NCBI GenBank assembly: GCA_008933995.1
Contig: WARS01000029.1
Coordinates: forward strand, 20,243,511 to 20,307,510
Direction: 5' to 3'
DNA from: Datnioides undecimradiatus
Lineage: Eukaryota; Chordata; Actinopteri; Lobotiformes; Datnioididae
DNA length: 64,000 nucleotides
In this document: positions 1 through 60,215 of the stretch, one piece after another
Numbering within the stretch: position 1 is the first letter of the stretch
How the letters are laid out: each line of letters opens with the position of its first letter
Translations under genes and position numbers: made by a program
Notes under the pieces: model-generated
What the model saw: only the letters and a program-made list of their open reading frames with translations
Database searches by the model: none
Told to the model about the DNA's origin: nothing

Positions 1-1123
1 TGCAGGTCTCTGGGGGAAAACACAGACAGAGGCGCGGACGCCATCGTCACCAGGAAATTGCCTAAGGTGCATTCAAAAAACGGGGCCGCGTGCAGGTTTT
101 TAGCAGCGATAAGTCACTGCTGCATGAATTAAGAGCGGTGCTTGAGACCGGGCTCTAAGTTAGCGCGGCGTGAGCATGCAGCGTAAGGGATGTTTAATTC
201 AAATGATGACAGCCGTGTTTAACTAATCGTTTCCACAGAGAAGGAAATATCTGCGTCTCACACAAACACAGCCTTACTTTGTTAGTCCAGACACTACGTC
301 CTGCAGCCACATCAGGTGAAATATAATGCGCGTGAATCTTTTTATTTCACCGATCGCATATTTTGTCGCCGCAGCGAAAGCAAAATGGCCATATATGTAT
401 ATCAGACGACTCTTCATTGGGCCTTAATTTTAATAAAACACATACTTCAACAAACATTTTAAATAAAGTTCACTGGCTCGTAACCAAGTTTGTGCGGCCC
501 CATCCGCTCCCTCCACACTTGCACGTTACGTTAAGGTATACTTAATTAATCCTTGTGGGAAAATCCCTCCTCTCATGTTTGACCCAGAGCGCAGCGCGCA
601 GGGACCCGCGGCAAAATGCGCGTCTGCCGTTTAGTGCACGTACACGGGCGAGCGAACTTAAAACTTCAGGAAGTTCTCTCAACGGCAGATGGCGACGGGA
701 GAGGAACGTCGATTGAGATTCTCACTTCCAACACCGTTCGCTTGAAGAGCGAGAACAAACCACGAGCGGCAACACCGGGTATGCCAGGTACAGGAAGAGC
801 CACATGAAAGCCCGTGTTTGTGGGAACATGTAAGCTTCATTTAAAGAAGCACCACCGCTGCTGCTTTAAAGAATAAGGCGCCTTGTTATTTTGATAGTGG
901 TTCACAGCCGCCGCAGTTTATCACAATTAACACGGGTGTACATGGATGTTCTGTCGTGGTGCTTGATAAGAACAGGAAGAAAGGCCCGGGAGGCTGTTCA
1001 GAGAGAACACATGGACCAGCAGTCAGCCAACCAGTCGTCCAACTAACAAGACGCGGGCTTGGCAGGTAAAGCGGCGCGAGACGTAGGCAGGTGGAGACAG
1101 ACGAGGGAGGCGGTTAAACTCAC
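1..1123 (-). other. ephb1: intron 15 of ephb1 (incomplete)
   Basis: Sequence downstream of exon 15 in gene direction. I looked for the SAM end and a PDZ-binding C-terminus on the minus strand and saw none. No repeat family recognised. Confidence 0.7.
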
Positions 1124-46495
<45,372 letters not shown>

Positions 46496-49400
46496 CTGTC
46501 AAACAGAATAGGGGAGACAGTCAGAGGGAGAGGTGAAGAGTGGGAGCTGCAGGAAGGGGGACACGTATGACTTTAATTAATAGCCGGCTCAGTCGCCAAC
46601 TTTAGTACTGCATAGTGATTTGTGTCATCCATATTCATAAAATCCCACTTTACACCTTTTCCGTAAACGCTTCTGCTACTTTCCTTTCCACGCCTCCATC
46701 GATGGTAGAGATACGAGTAAATTAAACCAGGTCTCTGGATGCAGCAACACAGCAATGATGTGACACCATAACTGCTAATACTGCAATAGTACTACAAGAC
46801 ACTGCTGCTGCTAACTGTGCTGCAGCAGCAATGTCTTGTGCACTTATGACCGTATACAGTCACGTCGTCTCTAAATATAAGTATTTTGTACTGTATTAGT
46901 AAGAAATGATGATTGCTGGTCTGTAAGTAGTAGTTAGATACAGTAACAGCGGTTAGTTACAACAGACGGCAGTCAGCAGCAGTAACGTCTGTGTAGTTTA
47001 ATACTTTTTAATACTCTGACCAGACTTGGCCTTTGATCCCTGAATGCAGGCTTGCCAGCGGCTCGTTAACGAGTAAACCTGATAATAAGACCCCCGAGTA
47101 GCTGACATGACGACACGCACCACAAAAATAATTTAAACTTAATTAAATGCACTTTCTTTATAGCTGTAGTCCCTTAAATATGAAAGCCCTCAGCTAATCT
47201 GGTTGCCGTTAATGACTTCCCGTCCCCACCTGAACCCACGCTATCAGCCCTATCTGTTACACTTACCTCGCACGCCAACCTGACACACTGATAAAATCAC
47301 AGCTGGGTGACACACTGACACAGTAGCGTACATCACGAAGCTAATTGAGCTTCTCCCCAAGACGACAACAAAGACGTCTGAGAGCTAAAAATACCGTACG
47401 CGAGACGGCTCGACAACCAAACTACGTGACGGCAAAAGCCCAGTTGGCAACGCTCGTTGTAAAAGCACGTCACTTCGTATTACGTCCTACCCTGTCAATG
47501 GTGGAACATTGCTACGTGCGCCGGCCTGTGAACTATTTTCACCGTCTTTCTGAGCAAAGCCTGTCAAGCTGGGAGAAATAAATTACATTAAAACGCCCGT
47601 GCACGCTAATGTTGCAGTATAGTGAGGGGAAAGAAAACAACATGCTATCTGCAATTTAGGGTAACAGACATATGGAAGACACTTTTCACTACATACTGCG
47701 AAGGCAGCGGCGCAAACAGTGAGTCAGATAAAAGTCTTAAAACGTGCAGAGTTGCTCTCAGCGGCCAGGAGGAGGGAAAAATTAAAGGAAAAACAGTGTT
47801 TGCACCACACAGAGGGCCGAATCATAACATCTCTCTGATGTCGTTTCGGGTTTGGGGGTCTACCGTGAACTCATTTGCGATTCTTCGGCATGAAACGCTG
47901 CCGTTATTGTTTTTTATAATACACGTTTTCAGGCTTGTGGGCGAAATAAACTGCTGCCTGACAGCGACGCAGAGCAGTGAGCGGACGCGCCGAGACACAC
48001 GAGCGGGCGCGAGTTAGCTGGCACGCTGGCAGCGCGGACCCTAACACGGAGCCCTTTGTAATAAAACATGGAGCAGATTCGACGACATCACACCACGAGG
48101 CAGCCGCAGGCAAACAACCCCCCCTTGATTCTTGACATGCTCTCCTCCTCTTGCACTGTTTCATTCTGTCACCCTGCCTCTCATTATCTCCTCCCCACCT
48201 TCATCCTCTCCTTCCCTCTACCTCCCCGTCTTTTATCTCCCCCCTCTACCTTGGGTGCTTCTTTTTTCGTCGGCGAGCTAGCCTAATTACAGCAGAACCC
48301 AGTTTTTCAGCTCTCCCTCGGGAGTGGAGGTCGTTTGGGAAAATGAAATGCTTGTCACGCGAAAATGTAGTCGACTATCAAAATCTTGGACCAAAGCTTA
48401 CTCAAACGGCGACAATTGTCACTGTCTAATTTGTAGCTTCAGTGCGTTTAGTGACATGTTGTCAACAAAGATTTTCCAAAACCGATCCGTAGCAGAATGT
48501 AGACCCGGTTTATTTTTGCCTTCTGCATATTTTGCCTGTTCAGATGTCTTTGAAGAAGATGGGGCTAAAAAAGAAATATGGTAATAAAGAGCGAAATCCA
48601 CCATGTTGACAGAGGAGATGTTGGAAGAGCTCATGTGGTCTTACGAGCTCTACCTTCCTGCAAAGTCTTGCAAGACGGGATTTGATTCAGGGCTTTGCTT
48701 AAAGAATAGAACAATGGCTGCGCGCTCTCCACCATTACACCATATTTCTACTTCAGAACGGGTTGTTGAAGGTGTATTCGCAGGCAATTTTAGCATACAG
48801 TGCACAAAATTTGCTCAGCAACTCTTGGAAAATCTAGATCATTTATCATTTTACATTGTTGTATCCTTAACCTGAGCGATAAGGCGCTGGGTGAGTAGTC
48901 TGGCAAAAGCAAATCTATTTAATGTATCCAGACTTCTTATTTTATATGAAATTAATACAAATACATTAAAAAAACCTAATTTTCTGATCTTTCTTCCTTC
49001 ATTAGGTCTGATAATGATGATCTCCATTAAATTAAGGGTTTTTTTGGAAAGAAAGTTGCCTCGTTAGGGGTAAAAATCAGGTTTCTCTGGTTTCTAACAA
49101 CAAAAAAATACTGAAAATCTTCATTTTAACAACAAAAAGAGAAGGTAACAACTGTCACGCTGCAACAGTCCAACACCCGGCTTTAAAACCGCCAAGTGTT
49201 GAGCGCTTTTGGCAAAAATAAAGCAAAATAATCGATTATCACAACAGCAAACCTGCTTTGTCTCAGTTTCAAGGGAAAAGAAGTGTATGCTGTTCTTATT
49301 ATAGTGCGTCAACTCATCAGTCTAATTAACAGCACACAGCACACACCTCTCCTCTGCATAATAGGGTATACACTCCGATCAGCCTAATTACTTTTGACAT

Positions 49401-49666
49401 ATTGGAGGCTGTGATCGTAGCGCGCCCACCTCCCCCCACGGTGCCGCACCTCGCCAGCCAACACACACCAACCCGCACCGCTGAATGAAACCAAAGCCGG
49501 TTTTATGGCAGAGGAAACAGCAGGTAAATCTGCGCGGCGTTGTAGCCGTCAAAGAGGCTGTTAAATCCTTGTTGTGGCCAACGAGGGAGAAATAAAAGTA
49601 TTTCTATCACAGACGCTGAATTAGAAGTAATTTTACTGTTTTGCTGCCTCCTCCCTTCTCTCTCTT

Positions 49667-49689
49667 TGTGTGTGTGTGTGTGTGTGTGT
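49667..49689 (+). repeat. (GT)n microsatellite
   Basis: 23-base GT tract. Confidence 0.93.
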
Positions 49690-52600
49690 CTTGTACAAGT
49701 ACAGGTGGTCAAATGGCAAGTGAGGTCCTTTCATCTTCTCCTAATTAGCCTAGTGTGTTCCAACCAGATTAGTTTAGTGCTCAAAGACACAAATTGTGTG
49801 ATTTATATGTCTCTGGATGTGTGTGTTTGCACGTGTGTGTGTGTGTGTGCGTGCAGTATATACTGTATGAGAGAAAGCAACAGAAAGGACAGCTGGGAGC
49901 ATCACGCTTGCGGTTAAGGGGGCTCACCAAAATAACACGAAGTCCAAACACACGCTAAAAGCCCTCCTGGAGTGAGAGACGTCACACCGCCCGCAGAGAC
50001 AGCCGTTTGACCAATCAGGCGGTGAAGCGGAATGACACGGTATCACGGAAGGACAACTGAGTCAAGAGCACACATTCAGATGCAGATGCGCTCTCGCACC
50101 AATCGAATATACGTAGGCTATACAGACACGCGCGTACACACACACACACACACAAAGATGCGCTCTGCAGGACTCAAGCAGAGCTGCTTTTCTTTGAATC
50201 CAACACCCCCCACCCCCACCCCCCCGTAACCTGGACTCACATTTACCTCTCCATTAGGAACAAAAAGCAGGCTTGGATTATAAGACCAAAGTAAGTATGT
50301 CATTAGTCTTATCAAGTTTTAGGTCCTGTCAAAAGATGGGTTCCTGTATTAGGCCCACAGGAGCTCCACTAGGCTCACTATTACACTCCAGTGTCTCCAA
50401 ACTGCTCTTACTCAACACGCAGTTCCCTGCAGCTACGCTCTGGCTCGTACGCAGCACTGCGAAGTCTCACCCGATAATTTCCACATTCAACATCAGTCTG
50501 AGGCACTGGCTAATGGGCTGACCCTGTTGTCTTAAAAGCAGTCTGCTCAGCGGTTCAAAAACACATCGGATCAGCAAAAAGCAGACATAACTATGCAACG
50601 GCGGTAGATTTACACGAGGAGCCGCGGACGTTGGCGGCGAAATTACAATTCTGCTACAAAAGCGTGACACCGTCATGTCATAAATTAAAGAGAGAGGGTT
50701 TTGTTTTAGGGGCGTTTTCTGTTTTTTTATCCACTTACCCTGAGTGGAAGAAACACATGGGACCTTTTTAGGTGCAGCCTGAATCCATATTAAATGGCGT
50801 ATCACCTTTAAATTACTCTGTTACTGGATGTGAACATGCACATACTTGGAGGACTTGGACACAGTTACATATATTTCATGTTTGTCTTATCAGTTTCCTG
50901 CCTTCGTGCACCCAGTGTAGGATCAGAAGTATTACACGGTAACTGCTAGGATGTATTCATGAAAATGTTCAGTTATTGATCTCGTAAACATCCGGGTGCT
51001 GAGCCCAGATCGACCCATCAATGTTTATTTTACCTGCAAAAATGCAGAGGGGCTTTATGGACCTGTCTCGAAAGGATACAGCTGAGGAATTCATTATTAC
51101 ACCGTAATCCGGTGATGTTAGGGCAAGGCTCCCAAACATTGCTCCTTTTATTTTGCTAATGCAGCCAAACGCGTCTCAAAGCCCTGTCTTTCTTATTCTA
51201 CAGGTCTAGTTTACACTGCGGGCATTTTACAACACTTTTGCTCCGATTAAGTCCCAAGAACGAGACATGCCATGGAGATATCAAATAGCTGTTACCAAAG
51301 ACAGAAAAGTACTCCCCATTAAAAGTAAATTAACCCCTTTGTGTCAAATTAGTGTAATGCCCCTTTAAAACCTGTTTGGTTTGATGACTTCAGCACCTCT
51401 TTAAACCTGATGCCCTGATGTAAGTGTGAGTATTATTAATTACCAGCTCAGTGTCTTTTGAGCTTATAGCTTTAGATCCATTACATTTTCCTTAAACCCA
51501 GCGGGCCCTGTGATTAGCCCATTAAATGCTGGACAACAAATCTAAGCCACGTCTGCGGCGTCTGCTGACAACATCTGAAGGTTCCTCTGCACCTGCACCA
51601 TCACCCCCCTCATCCTCTGCTAACTTTTCCTGCTAATACTGGTATTAATTTCCTTCTTGATTTCTCCTCCTCTGTGTGCTGCGAAAAACAAATTAGACAC
51701 ATGGGGCTCTTGGTCCTCGTGTATTAATAGCTAATCTCTGTTTATTTGCTTTCACACACTGCAGGGACTTGGGTACTTTGGGCATGTCACCATATGTACC
51801 AGCTCCGGAAAAAGGCCAACCTGCAGCCTCAGAGTATATTAGTGTTGATGATGAACAGGGAAACGCACTTCAGGAAATTGGTTGTACTTTTGGTTGTTCA
51901 TATGATAATTCTTATTAAAAATGATTCAATATTCCAGCTCAATGTCTTCCTCTGTACCTTTAGTTGATTTATTTGAAGCTAAAACCTGTATTTTCAACCA
52001 CGGACTGTGTTATCCCATGCTTCTGTGTTTTGCAAAATGATCAGCAATGTCCTCTGGGGCAACTGCAACAACTAAAATTGCTTGTTTTTTTGCCACTGAC
52101 AACTCCAAGTTGTTAACCAGAGTGTTTGAAAGCTTCCCTGCAGACAAAGACAATTTTGTTGAACGGTAACTTCCTGTTTGTTTAACCAGAAACAGCCACT
52201 GTATCACTTTGTTTGCGCCAATGAGACTGCACTGATACAAACATCAATTTTAGCCTCGAGCTCATCGTAAGATACAAAATCTCAACAGAAACCAATTAAA
52301 ATACACCATTAGTGTCTTGGCTCATCTTCTACTGCTCCAACAATCGCCAGCTGTGGTTCAGCAGACATAAACTCTTAATTCATCGACTCAGATGTGGAAA
52401 ATATCAACAGAGGAGTGAGAGGTAGGTCGGTCATCGGGGAGGCAATGAGCATTTAGAGAAAGAATACTTCCACATCTAAGTCGGTACACTGAGGGTTCAC
52501 TTTGACCGAACCAGATCTGGTGATTGTTTTAAACAGTGAATAGAGGAACCAAGGCAGTTTTAGTGATTTTAATTTTGTTTCTGCCGATGAAATGTGTTTT

Positions 52601-53704
52601 ACTATCAGCTTGGAGCTAAAATGACCGTCTTTTTCAACGGAGTTTGGTTAATTTGAAGAGAGCGATAAGCGGCTGTTTCTGGCTTCTTCCTCTGTAACAA
52701 AAGAGATCCATCTCTAAAGGGACCCTCTCCATATTGATGTCAGCCACTTTTGCGACTGCTGGCTGCAGCGCTCTCCTTCAACACTCGACTACTTTCAAAA
52801 ATTGTTGTCCCCCACACAAAAACATGGGGGAAACGGGTCTGAAGAATATAAACGTGTTGACAGATCTTATTGCTTCCTTCCTTCATCTTTGTTTAATTTG
52901 GTTTTTAACAGAGCTGATGCTTTTTTTTTTAAATTCAGGTGTTTTTGTCAAGAGCACAATGTTGCTCATAAAACATGTCAAAGTTCCACTCGAGGTTGCT
53001 GAATTGCTCTTTTTAGGTTTGCTCTCCGGTTCCCAGCTGCTAAATTGGGCGCCACTCCTCCTGATGTATTTTCGGTTTCAGCTACTGTCAGCTCCACTCT
53101 TATATATGCACATTTTAACTACTCCTAGCAAGAGAGGTGATTCAAGAACCTTCATTCCTGCTCAAATAGTAGACTATGGCACATGAATCACCGCAAGTAG
53201 AGCAGTTAAACTCAACAAACTCAACTGTAAAAACAGAGTATTGTTGTTTTATTAGTATCAGTTGTTTATGAATTGTTCATACAGGTAGGCATTCCTTATT
53301 ATGCTATGTAACTTCTCAGTTATCATGAATGAACATCGTCTGAGCTCTCTGGTTAACAAATATCTGTTTTATGTTCAAATTTATATTTTTTTAGTTTATA
53401 AACAAACTAAATAAGAAGGATCTCGGTTTAAAGTTTATAACACATGTTGGATGCAGTCATACTTTTACTTAACTGCTTATTAAGTAGCCAGTGGTCTACA
53501 TATAGTTGTACATAATGTTTTTGCATGCATGTTATTATGGCTTTCACTATAAATTAATAAAACATGACAGCAACATGCACCAGTGCAACATGTTGAGTGT
53601 CACGCGTGTGACATATGAAGGTGGTATATGAGCATTTATCAGCGTAGCTCTGTGAGTCTGCTACAACAGTTCCCACCAGCCGGGTTTAACTGGATTGATC
53701 TGAA

Positions 53705-54190
53705 CTGTCACGACTCGCGTCAACCGGGAACCAGGAAAGCGATGGCTTGGACCCAAGTGCAGATTCAAAGAGCAGAGCTGGAGGAGTTCAAAAGATTTTA
53801 ATAAACACAAAAATCAAAGGCTTACAGGAGCTTGAGGGAGGCGAGTTCAAAACCGGAACGCAGTCCAAAACAGGCAAGCAAATCCACGGGAGCGGACGAG
53901 AATCAGAAGCCCATGAAGCAAAATATAAATCCAATAAACATGAGAAAACATGAGGAAAGACTAAGAAAGAGGCTAGACACAAGGGTATGTAGACAAACTG
54001 CACAGAACAAAAGGAAGACACACTCACAGTATACACTCCAGGGGCAGACTAGCTAACAAGACACAGGTGAAACAAAGGAACAAATAAGACACAGGCGACA
54101 ACGAGAACAGGCAGAAGGTAAAGTGAACTGAAACAAGACAACTCACAAAATAAAATAGGAACTAACTTAACAAAAGTCAAACCTGTGAAA
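53705..54190 (-). repeat. dispersed teleost repeat
   Basis: Reads cgggaaccaggaaagcgatg, gcttggacccaagtgcagat, then ttttaataaacacaaaaatc and gacacaggtgaaacaaagga. This set of phrases recurs in fish genomes next to non-autonomous elements, as I remember. The polarity given is a guess based on the apparent similarity to the repeat at 5205-5570 in reverse. Confidence 0.5.
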
Positions 54191-57100
54191 CTGAATTTAA
54201 CCGAATTAAAGCCGCAGCAATCTCTTTTTTATCGCTATAGCAATGAAGCCAGTGACTAAGCAAATGAGGAAAGGGGTCACTCACATTGACCGTGAGTTCC
54301 CCTCAGTCACGCTGTGGAGCATTTTAGCGTTTTTAACACCCAGCAGCCTTCGTGTTTTTGGTTCATACTCAACTTATTTTCTCCAGCTTCAACAAACAGA
54401 TGTCTTTAATAAGCTCAAGTAACCTACCAGAGTTGTTTGGTTCTGATACTAGCTGGCGAACACAGCGATAAATAGTTAAATTAATCGAGTGACCACCGTC
54501 ACAGATCAGAGTGAATGCTAATGCTGACAACAGACTCGTGTTAGCATGTTAACGCTAGCCAAAGTTTGTGTTTTTACAGTTGTGTTAGCAGCCAAGCTAA
54601 CTCCGCGGCTCTTTTAAACTAATATTGTTTAATTTCTGTCATTATGTTAGCGCATGTGTTAGCATGTATTAGCGTTAGCTGCTGCTGGAGGTGTACATAA
54701 GCTGCTGTTTTGCTAACAAACTCACCATATCAACTCAATAAAAGGCAGTAATCTGTAGTCATGTGTTTACAGCTCAAGTCTCCAAGTTTTTTTTGAAAAA
54801 CAACTGTTTACATATCTTCAGAAAAGTACAGTATAAAACATCTGACCCTTCCGTAACACCAACCCAAAGCACCAGCAGCTAGCATGAACAAAACAACCTG
54901 TCAACAGGTAAACAAACAGCACACAGTCAAAGACGTTCATCCGTCAATCGGAGGGAAGCACACTGTAGACGTTTTCGGGCCAAGCGTGCCCACAAAGCAG
55001 TGCGGTCACACAACAACTGAATCTTTAGGATCAGACGCGTGCACCCAAGTGCGCCGAATGCCTTGAGGTATCAGGATGTTTTTCGCATTGCTGACACGTC
55101 GTTGGTGCGGTGAATGGGAGCTGGGAGAGGCGCGGGGCGGCTGTGTTAAAAAGAACAACCAAGCTGTCACACATGAGCACTTATCTGTGTCACGGCTCCT
55201 TATTGAACAAGCAAACCCTCACAAGCACGACGCACACGCACGAACTTTTGGGTCTCCGGACTTTCTTTCTTTATCGTTTCCTTTACGTCTCCTCTCCCTT
55301 CATCCTGCGACTTCTCCTCTCTCATTCCCCTCTCGCGTCTGTCGTTAACAGCCTTGACCTAGAAAATTTGTGGTGTCATGATTTCACTTGATGAAAGAGG
55401 ACACGCTCGTCACTGTTGGGGGATGAGAAAATAACACTTCATCGCTGTCCTACACCAAAACCTTCTATCTCGGCTTTTCAAAAACTGAAAGAGGCCTGTA
55501 AATCTCACATCACCTGTGCATTTGAACAATTTACAGCTTTCTCCACTGCTTGTGCTTGAGAAATGCTTGCACCTACAAGGCTGGATTTCTTTACAATAGT
55601 ATAGTTTGATGACTTGTCACTAAGACATATTATATGTTAGATAATTCAATACAACACAGTAAAAACTGTCAACAAAATACATGGTCTTTAAAGAAGCAGG
55701 GCAGGTTTGTGGCTTTGAAACACGGAAGATGTATCGCGGTTCTCCAGAATATGATTGCTTGTCACAGAAGAGGCTTGTCACTATAAATATATCTGCAACA
55801 TATTGCGTTTTTAGACAACCGGGTGTGCTCCTCACTGTAAAATAAATAAATAACTAACTTATTGTCTTTTAGAAAATAGGAACGGAACAACAATAAAAAA
55901 CGAGACCATATTGAGGGGTTTTTATTTTTAGAGCCGAGCACTGTTGAAGCCTGTCTTTCTCCCTCTCTGGAAGAAAACTTAACATGAAACTGCCACCACC
56001 ACAAAAAAGAAAGGCGCACGCGCAGATACACACACGTGCGCGCGCTCGCTCGGAGACACAGGCGCTGTGTGAAGCATCCAGTCTGTCACTGTGGCAGCAT
56101 CCTTTGTGCCTTTTGTGACTAACACAAGGGGGAACAGGCCTCTAACTGACATGCTCTGTTTTTTGTTTTTTTTTAAGTAGAGTGACGCCTTTAGACGCCG
56201 CGTTAGACATCGTCACGCGCCGGATCGTTTGTTAAAATGAATGTTCGGCGGCTCGGAAAGGGCGGGTAATCCAGAGGGCTACATGAGCGGGCTTCTGCAA
56301 GCATGAATAAAAGGTTACGTGCTCGCTGTGCAGCATATGGTGAATTGGACGGACAAGTACGAGAGGACGGTGGGGTTGCAGGACAATGGGTATACACTTA
56401 GTTAGTATGCATGATGTCTGGTGTCGACTCTAAAAAGAGCGTCTTCCATGTGCCTTATGGTGAGACGTCAACTGGATGTGACTGATACATGATGGATCTG
56501 TGAATGACGTTTACTTTGAAACATGTCAGATTATATCTTGAGGCTCAGCGAGTGAAGAGACACAGGTGAACTGTTGAACTGACAGGCGGAGGATCATTGA
56601 GTTGAGATCATTGCGTCCTTACATTATCCCAAATGTTTCAATAAGTTTCAAAGTAAGAAAAGTCAGATTGGTGCAACTTCCTGAAGCTGAGCTGTTTGAA
56701 GTTTTCCTGCAGAATTATATTAAACTCTATTATTGCATTCTGCACGCGACACAGTGGGGTTTGCAATTGCAGTTGAATGCTTTAAGGGTCACATATAAAG
56801 TAAAACGGGCATAATATTGCACTTCCATTCAGTAAGGGAGCTCACAAGAGACAGATCAAAAAGCAATTGACAGCACTGAAGCAGCTGGGGCTGAGATATC
56901 CTGACTTTCAGTCCTGAGTGAGGCTCAAGCTGCAGAAGTGTTGGATCCCACATTCCCCCATAATACAACCAATATCACATCCCCCTTCCTGCTCTGAACA
57001 CCCACTTTATCCAGTTGTAATGCACTCTTTCTGCTATAAATGTGCAGTCCCCAAAACCCAAATCACAACTGTACTTGACATTAGACGTTATATAACACAT

Positions 57101-59929
57101 ATATACACTGAACGGCGCCAATCTTGACTGTTTCAAAGTGTTAAACCAGTGGAGTTCCCCCGTTTGAAGATGATATTACTAATTTAAAGGAATTGCCTGT
57201 CGTCTGGTTGATATCAGTATATTTATTAGCATGTAATATGATTATAATGCACTTTAAATGAACTCGTGCTAGCATCTGTTTGACACCCACTCACTTTTAA
57301 TGTGACAGCCAGCGCACGCCGTAAATGAGACTACGAGTTCGACTCTCGCAAAACTCACAAACTCGCAAAAAACTGTGCGACAAAAATCCAGCAGGGCTTT
57401 AAGAGTATCAAGAGATTTCCAGTGTTTTCACTGTGCACGTCTCAGAGCTGCCAGTCAGAAATGAAAGATGAGTGGGGCACGAAATCAGACGAGGCAGAAC
57501 CGAGAGCGACACACTGAAGCATTACAGCCGAAAAACGCCAACATTTAATCTCCAAGCCCCAACATCAAAGCCCAGATCCCACACATTTTTCATCAAATCA
57601 ATCTTAAGTAAACATTTTATATTTCTTTTGCATCTTGACATGTAAACTGACAATAATTTAAACCATTAAAGTGGGGCGTCTAAATAATTTCCGACGCGAT
57701 CAGAAAAAGAAAAAAAAAAGCCTAATGGAAGAGGACTCGGTAGCTGAATAGAAGTCAGCTGAAAAGGAAATGGGCCACAGTGTGTATTGTGTGTGTCTAA
57801 GTACATCTACGCTGCATCTCAAACGGTGACAAGCTCATCCTATTCACAAAGAATACACCCACAGCAGCATTACAGCTTCTTAAGTTTATATAAGCGCACA
57901 GAGAAGGCAACGTGCAGACTGAAGAATGCGGATCTCCAGCTTGCTGCAGACTGCAACAAGCTGACATTTTCACCCAAGCCTACGATTTTATATACTTGCA
58001 AGAAAAAAACACCTTATTTCTCCATATAAGCTTGTTTTTAGCCATTGTCATTACTGCTTAATGAGCTGATTGTGTTGTCAGTAAATTAATCATTTGATTA
58101 TGACAACTCTTGGTTGCTGAGTACCTTTGCCATTTTAAGACGCCTCATATTTTGAATAATTCAGATATTTGTGCAGTTACATAACGGCCTAATTATGTGA
58201 CATATAAGAAAAAAAAGGCTTTATCACTGCAACCAAACAGCATTCTGTCACCACCGATAGTTTATTTTGTTATTAGCTGCGCCTTTTCTTGCAGCCTTCA
58301 TCTTGTTTTGCTGCTGACCTGCGTGCGACCTTGAACCAGTAAACTTGATGCGCCTCTTACTGAGGTGTGATCTTCTGTTAAATACAAATATGGAAATCTT
58401 TATAAATTATTTAACTATTTCAATTCACAAATTATTATCATTTCAGTTGTTTTGAGGTTGCTTTTTGCTCTGTTTATATGTTAAAACATGTTGCACACCA
58501 AGACTTTTCTGCAGTATGTGCTAACTGAGCCCAGCCACAGTGAAGCCACCCATGTTGTCATTGTTTGCTGCCAAAGATAGCCAAGCATTAATGTTGTGCT
58601 ACTTCTATCCTGTAACCTCTTTCATGGGTTGACATGTCTGACTCCTGCCATCCTCTATGCATCGACCACAGTCTGCAACAAAGCCAAGAATGTAATCCTG
58701 CTGTCCGGTTTGGATTATTACTGGTGGATCCACTGCGCTATGATAATACTTCTTAAAGAGGACAAACACATGATAATGTATCTAAAAGATGAAAATCAAA
58801 AGTTCATAGCTGTCATTAATTAATTTTCCCGTGTCAGTATCATCACCGCCGACTCCAACTAACAACAAAAACCAAAGACTGACTTTTCATTCTCTCTTTT
58901 CCCCCTGCAATGCCTTTTGGGTTGCCAGGTTGTGTTACTGACATAGTTCGGTGTGTGAGCTGAGGCAAGAGAGAAAGAGACTGAGCGATCGGTTCTTAAA
59001 ACTTCCTTTCAGATTCAGGGAATCGACGTCAATTTTCAGAGGAAACAGCAAGCCTGCACGCTGGATTTCGAAGAAAAAGTGAAGAGTTGGCAGGTGTGTA
59101 GTCGATATCCAGCGGAGTGAAATGTCACTGACTGACAAGGTAATTTCAGCATGAATATATTATTTACTTTACAGACATTGTATACCAGGACAGGCGCGGC
59201 TTGACAAGCCAATCAATATTTCACAAATCAAAGCATACCACGAAGCCGGTGTGCTAGTTTTGGTCTTACACCATCCCCCACCATACAGAAGGGATAGATA
59301 ATTAAAAACCAGCAGACTCTGGCTTTAAGCATTATTTTTGTGAATGAGGTAGTCTAATCATCTCATTTGTATTCTATTAAAGCAGACCATTAGTCACAGA
59401 TCTGTTTATCGCGTGTCAGCATGTGTCTCCGCTCGTCTCCCCGGAGACAGCGAGAGAAAGACAGAAATGAACAAAGAGAGAAAGAGAGCGATATCAGCTG
59501 ACCACATGCCACCGAGCCTCTGCTGCATCTCCCCTGACAGTCTCAATCTATCAGCGGGTCAATCTGCTGACAGATGTTCAAGCCTGGAAGACATCCGCTA
59601 GCTCAGTGAGACACCTTCTGCTAAGTCCGAACGTGCGACGTGGCTAAGAGACACATGCTCGCGCAGTGTGACGCTTGGTCATGTCAGCGTGGAGCCGCAC
59701 GCTAACGGAGTAGACCGCCGTAGACCACAATGTGAAGGTGGAGCGGCAGCTGGCACGAGCCCTGAGAGGGAGAAACCTTTACAGAGCACGAGGCGGTGCT
59801 GGGCTGCTTTTATTATGTTACTAAACAACACAAATATATTCATAAAGTCTATAAGATTAATCACATTTTCTGTATAAATGTTAAGAGGAAGGTTTAATAA
59901 ATTACAAAAACTAACAATCCTCACTTCTA

Positions 59930-60215
59930 TCTATTTATTACGTTCACTTTAATTTGAACTTTTCACTTCGCTGCATTTATATAAGAGCTGTGGTTAGTGG
60001 TTCCTTTCCAAATTAAGATTTTAGATCCACTGACCTAAATTAAAATAAGAAAAGTGTATCAAGTGGTTAGAATAAGCTCCATCCTAACCAGCAACGATAC
60101 TAAAGCAGCCTACTGCTGGCTCATTAATGCCTCCATAGTAATGATCAATTCACATAACACTGACTTTTTATACATAAAGTGCATTTTGTTGCCAATACTT
60201 CTGTACTTTTACTTA
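59930..60215 (+). repeat. dispersed teleost repeat ending in acttctgtacttttacttaa
   Basis: The sequence follows a very common teleost interspersed repeat: a cactgcatttat-like start, ttagtggttcctttccaaat, attaagattttag, agaataagctccatcctaac, cagcaacgatactaaagcag, gtgcattttgttgccaatac and finally acttctgtacttttactt. Order and spacing agree with the family as I remember it. A fragment of the same family may lie near 35000-35130. Confidence 0.65.

Noticed and set aside
49431-49500. Possible exon 1 of ephb1 before GAG|GTGGGC on the minus strand
   Set aside because: The phase-1 frame gives WLARCGTVGG with no hydrophobic signal sequence or start codon.
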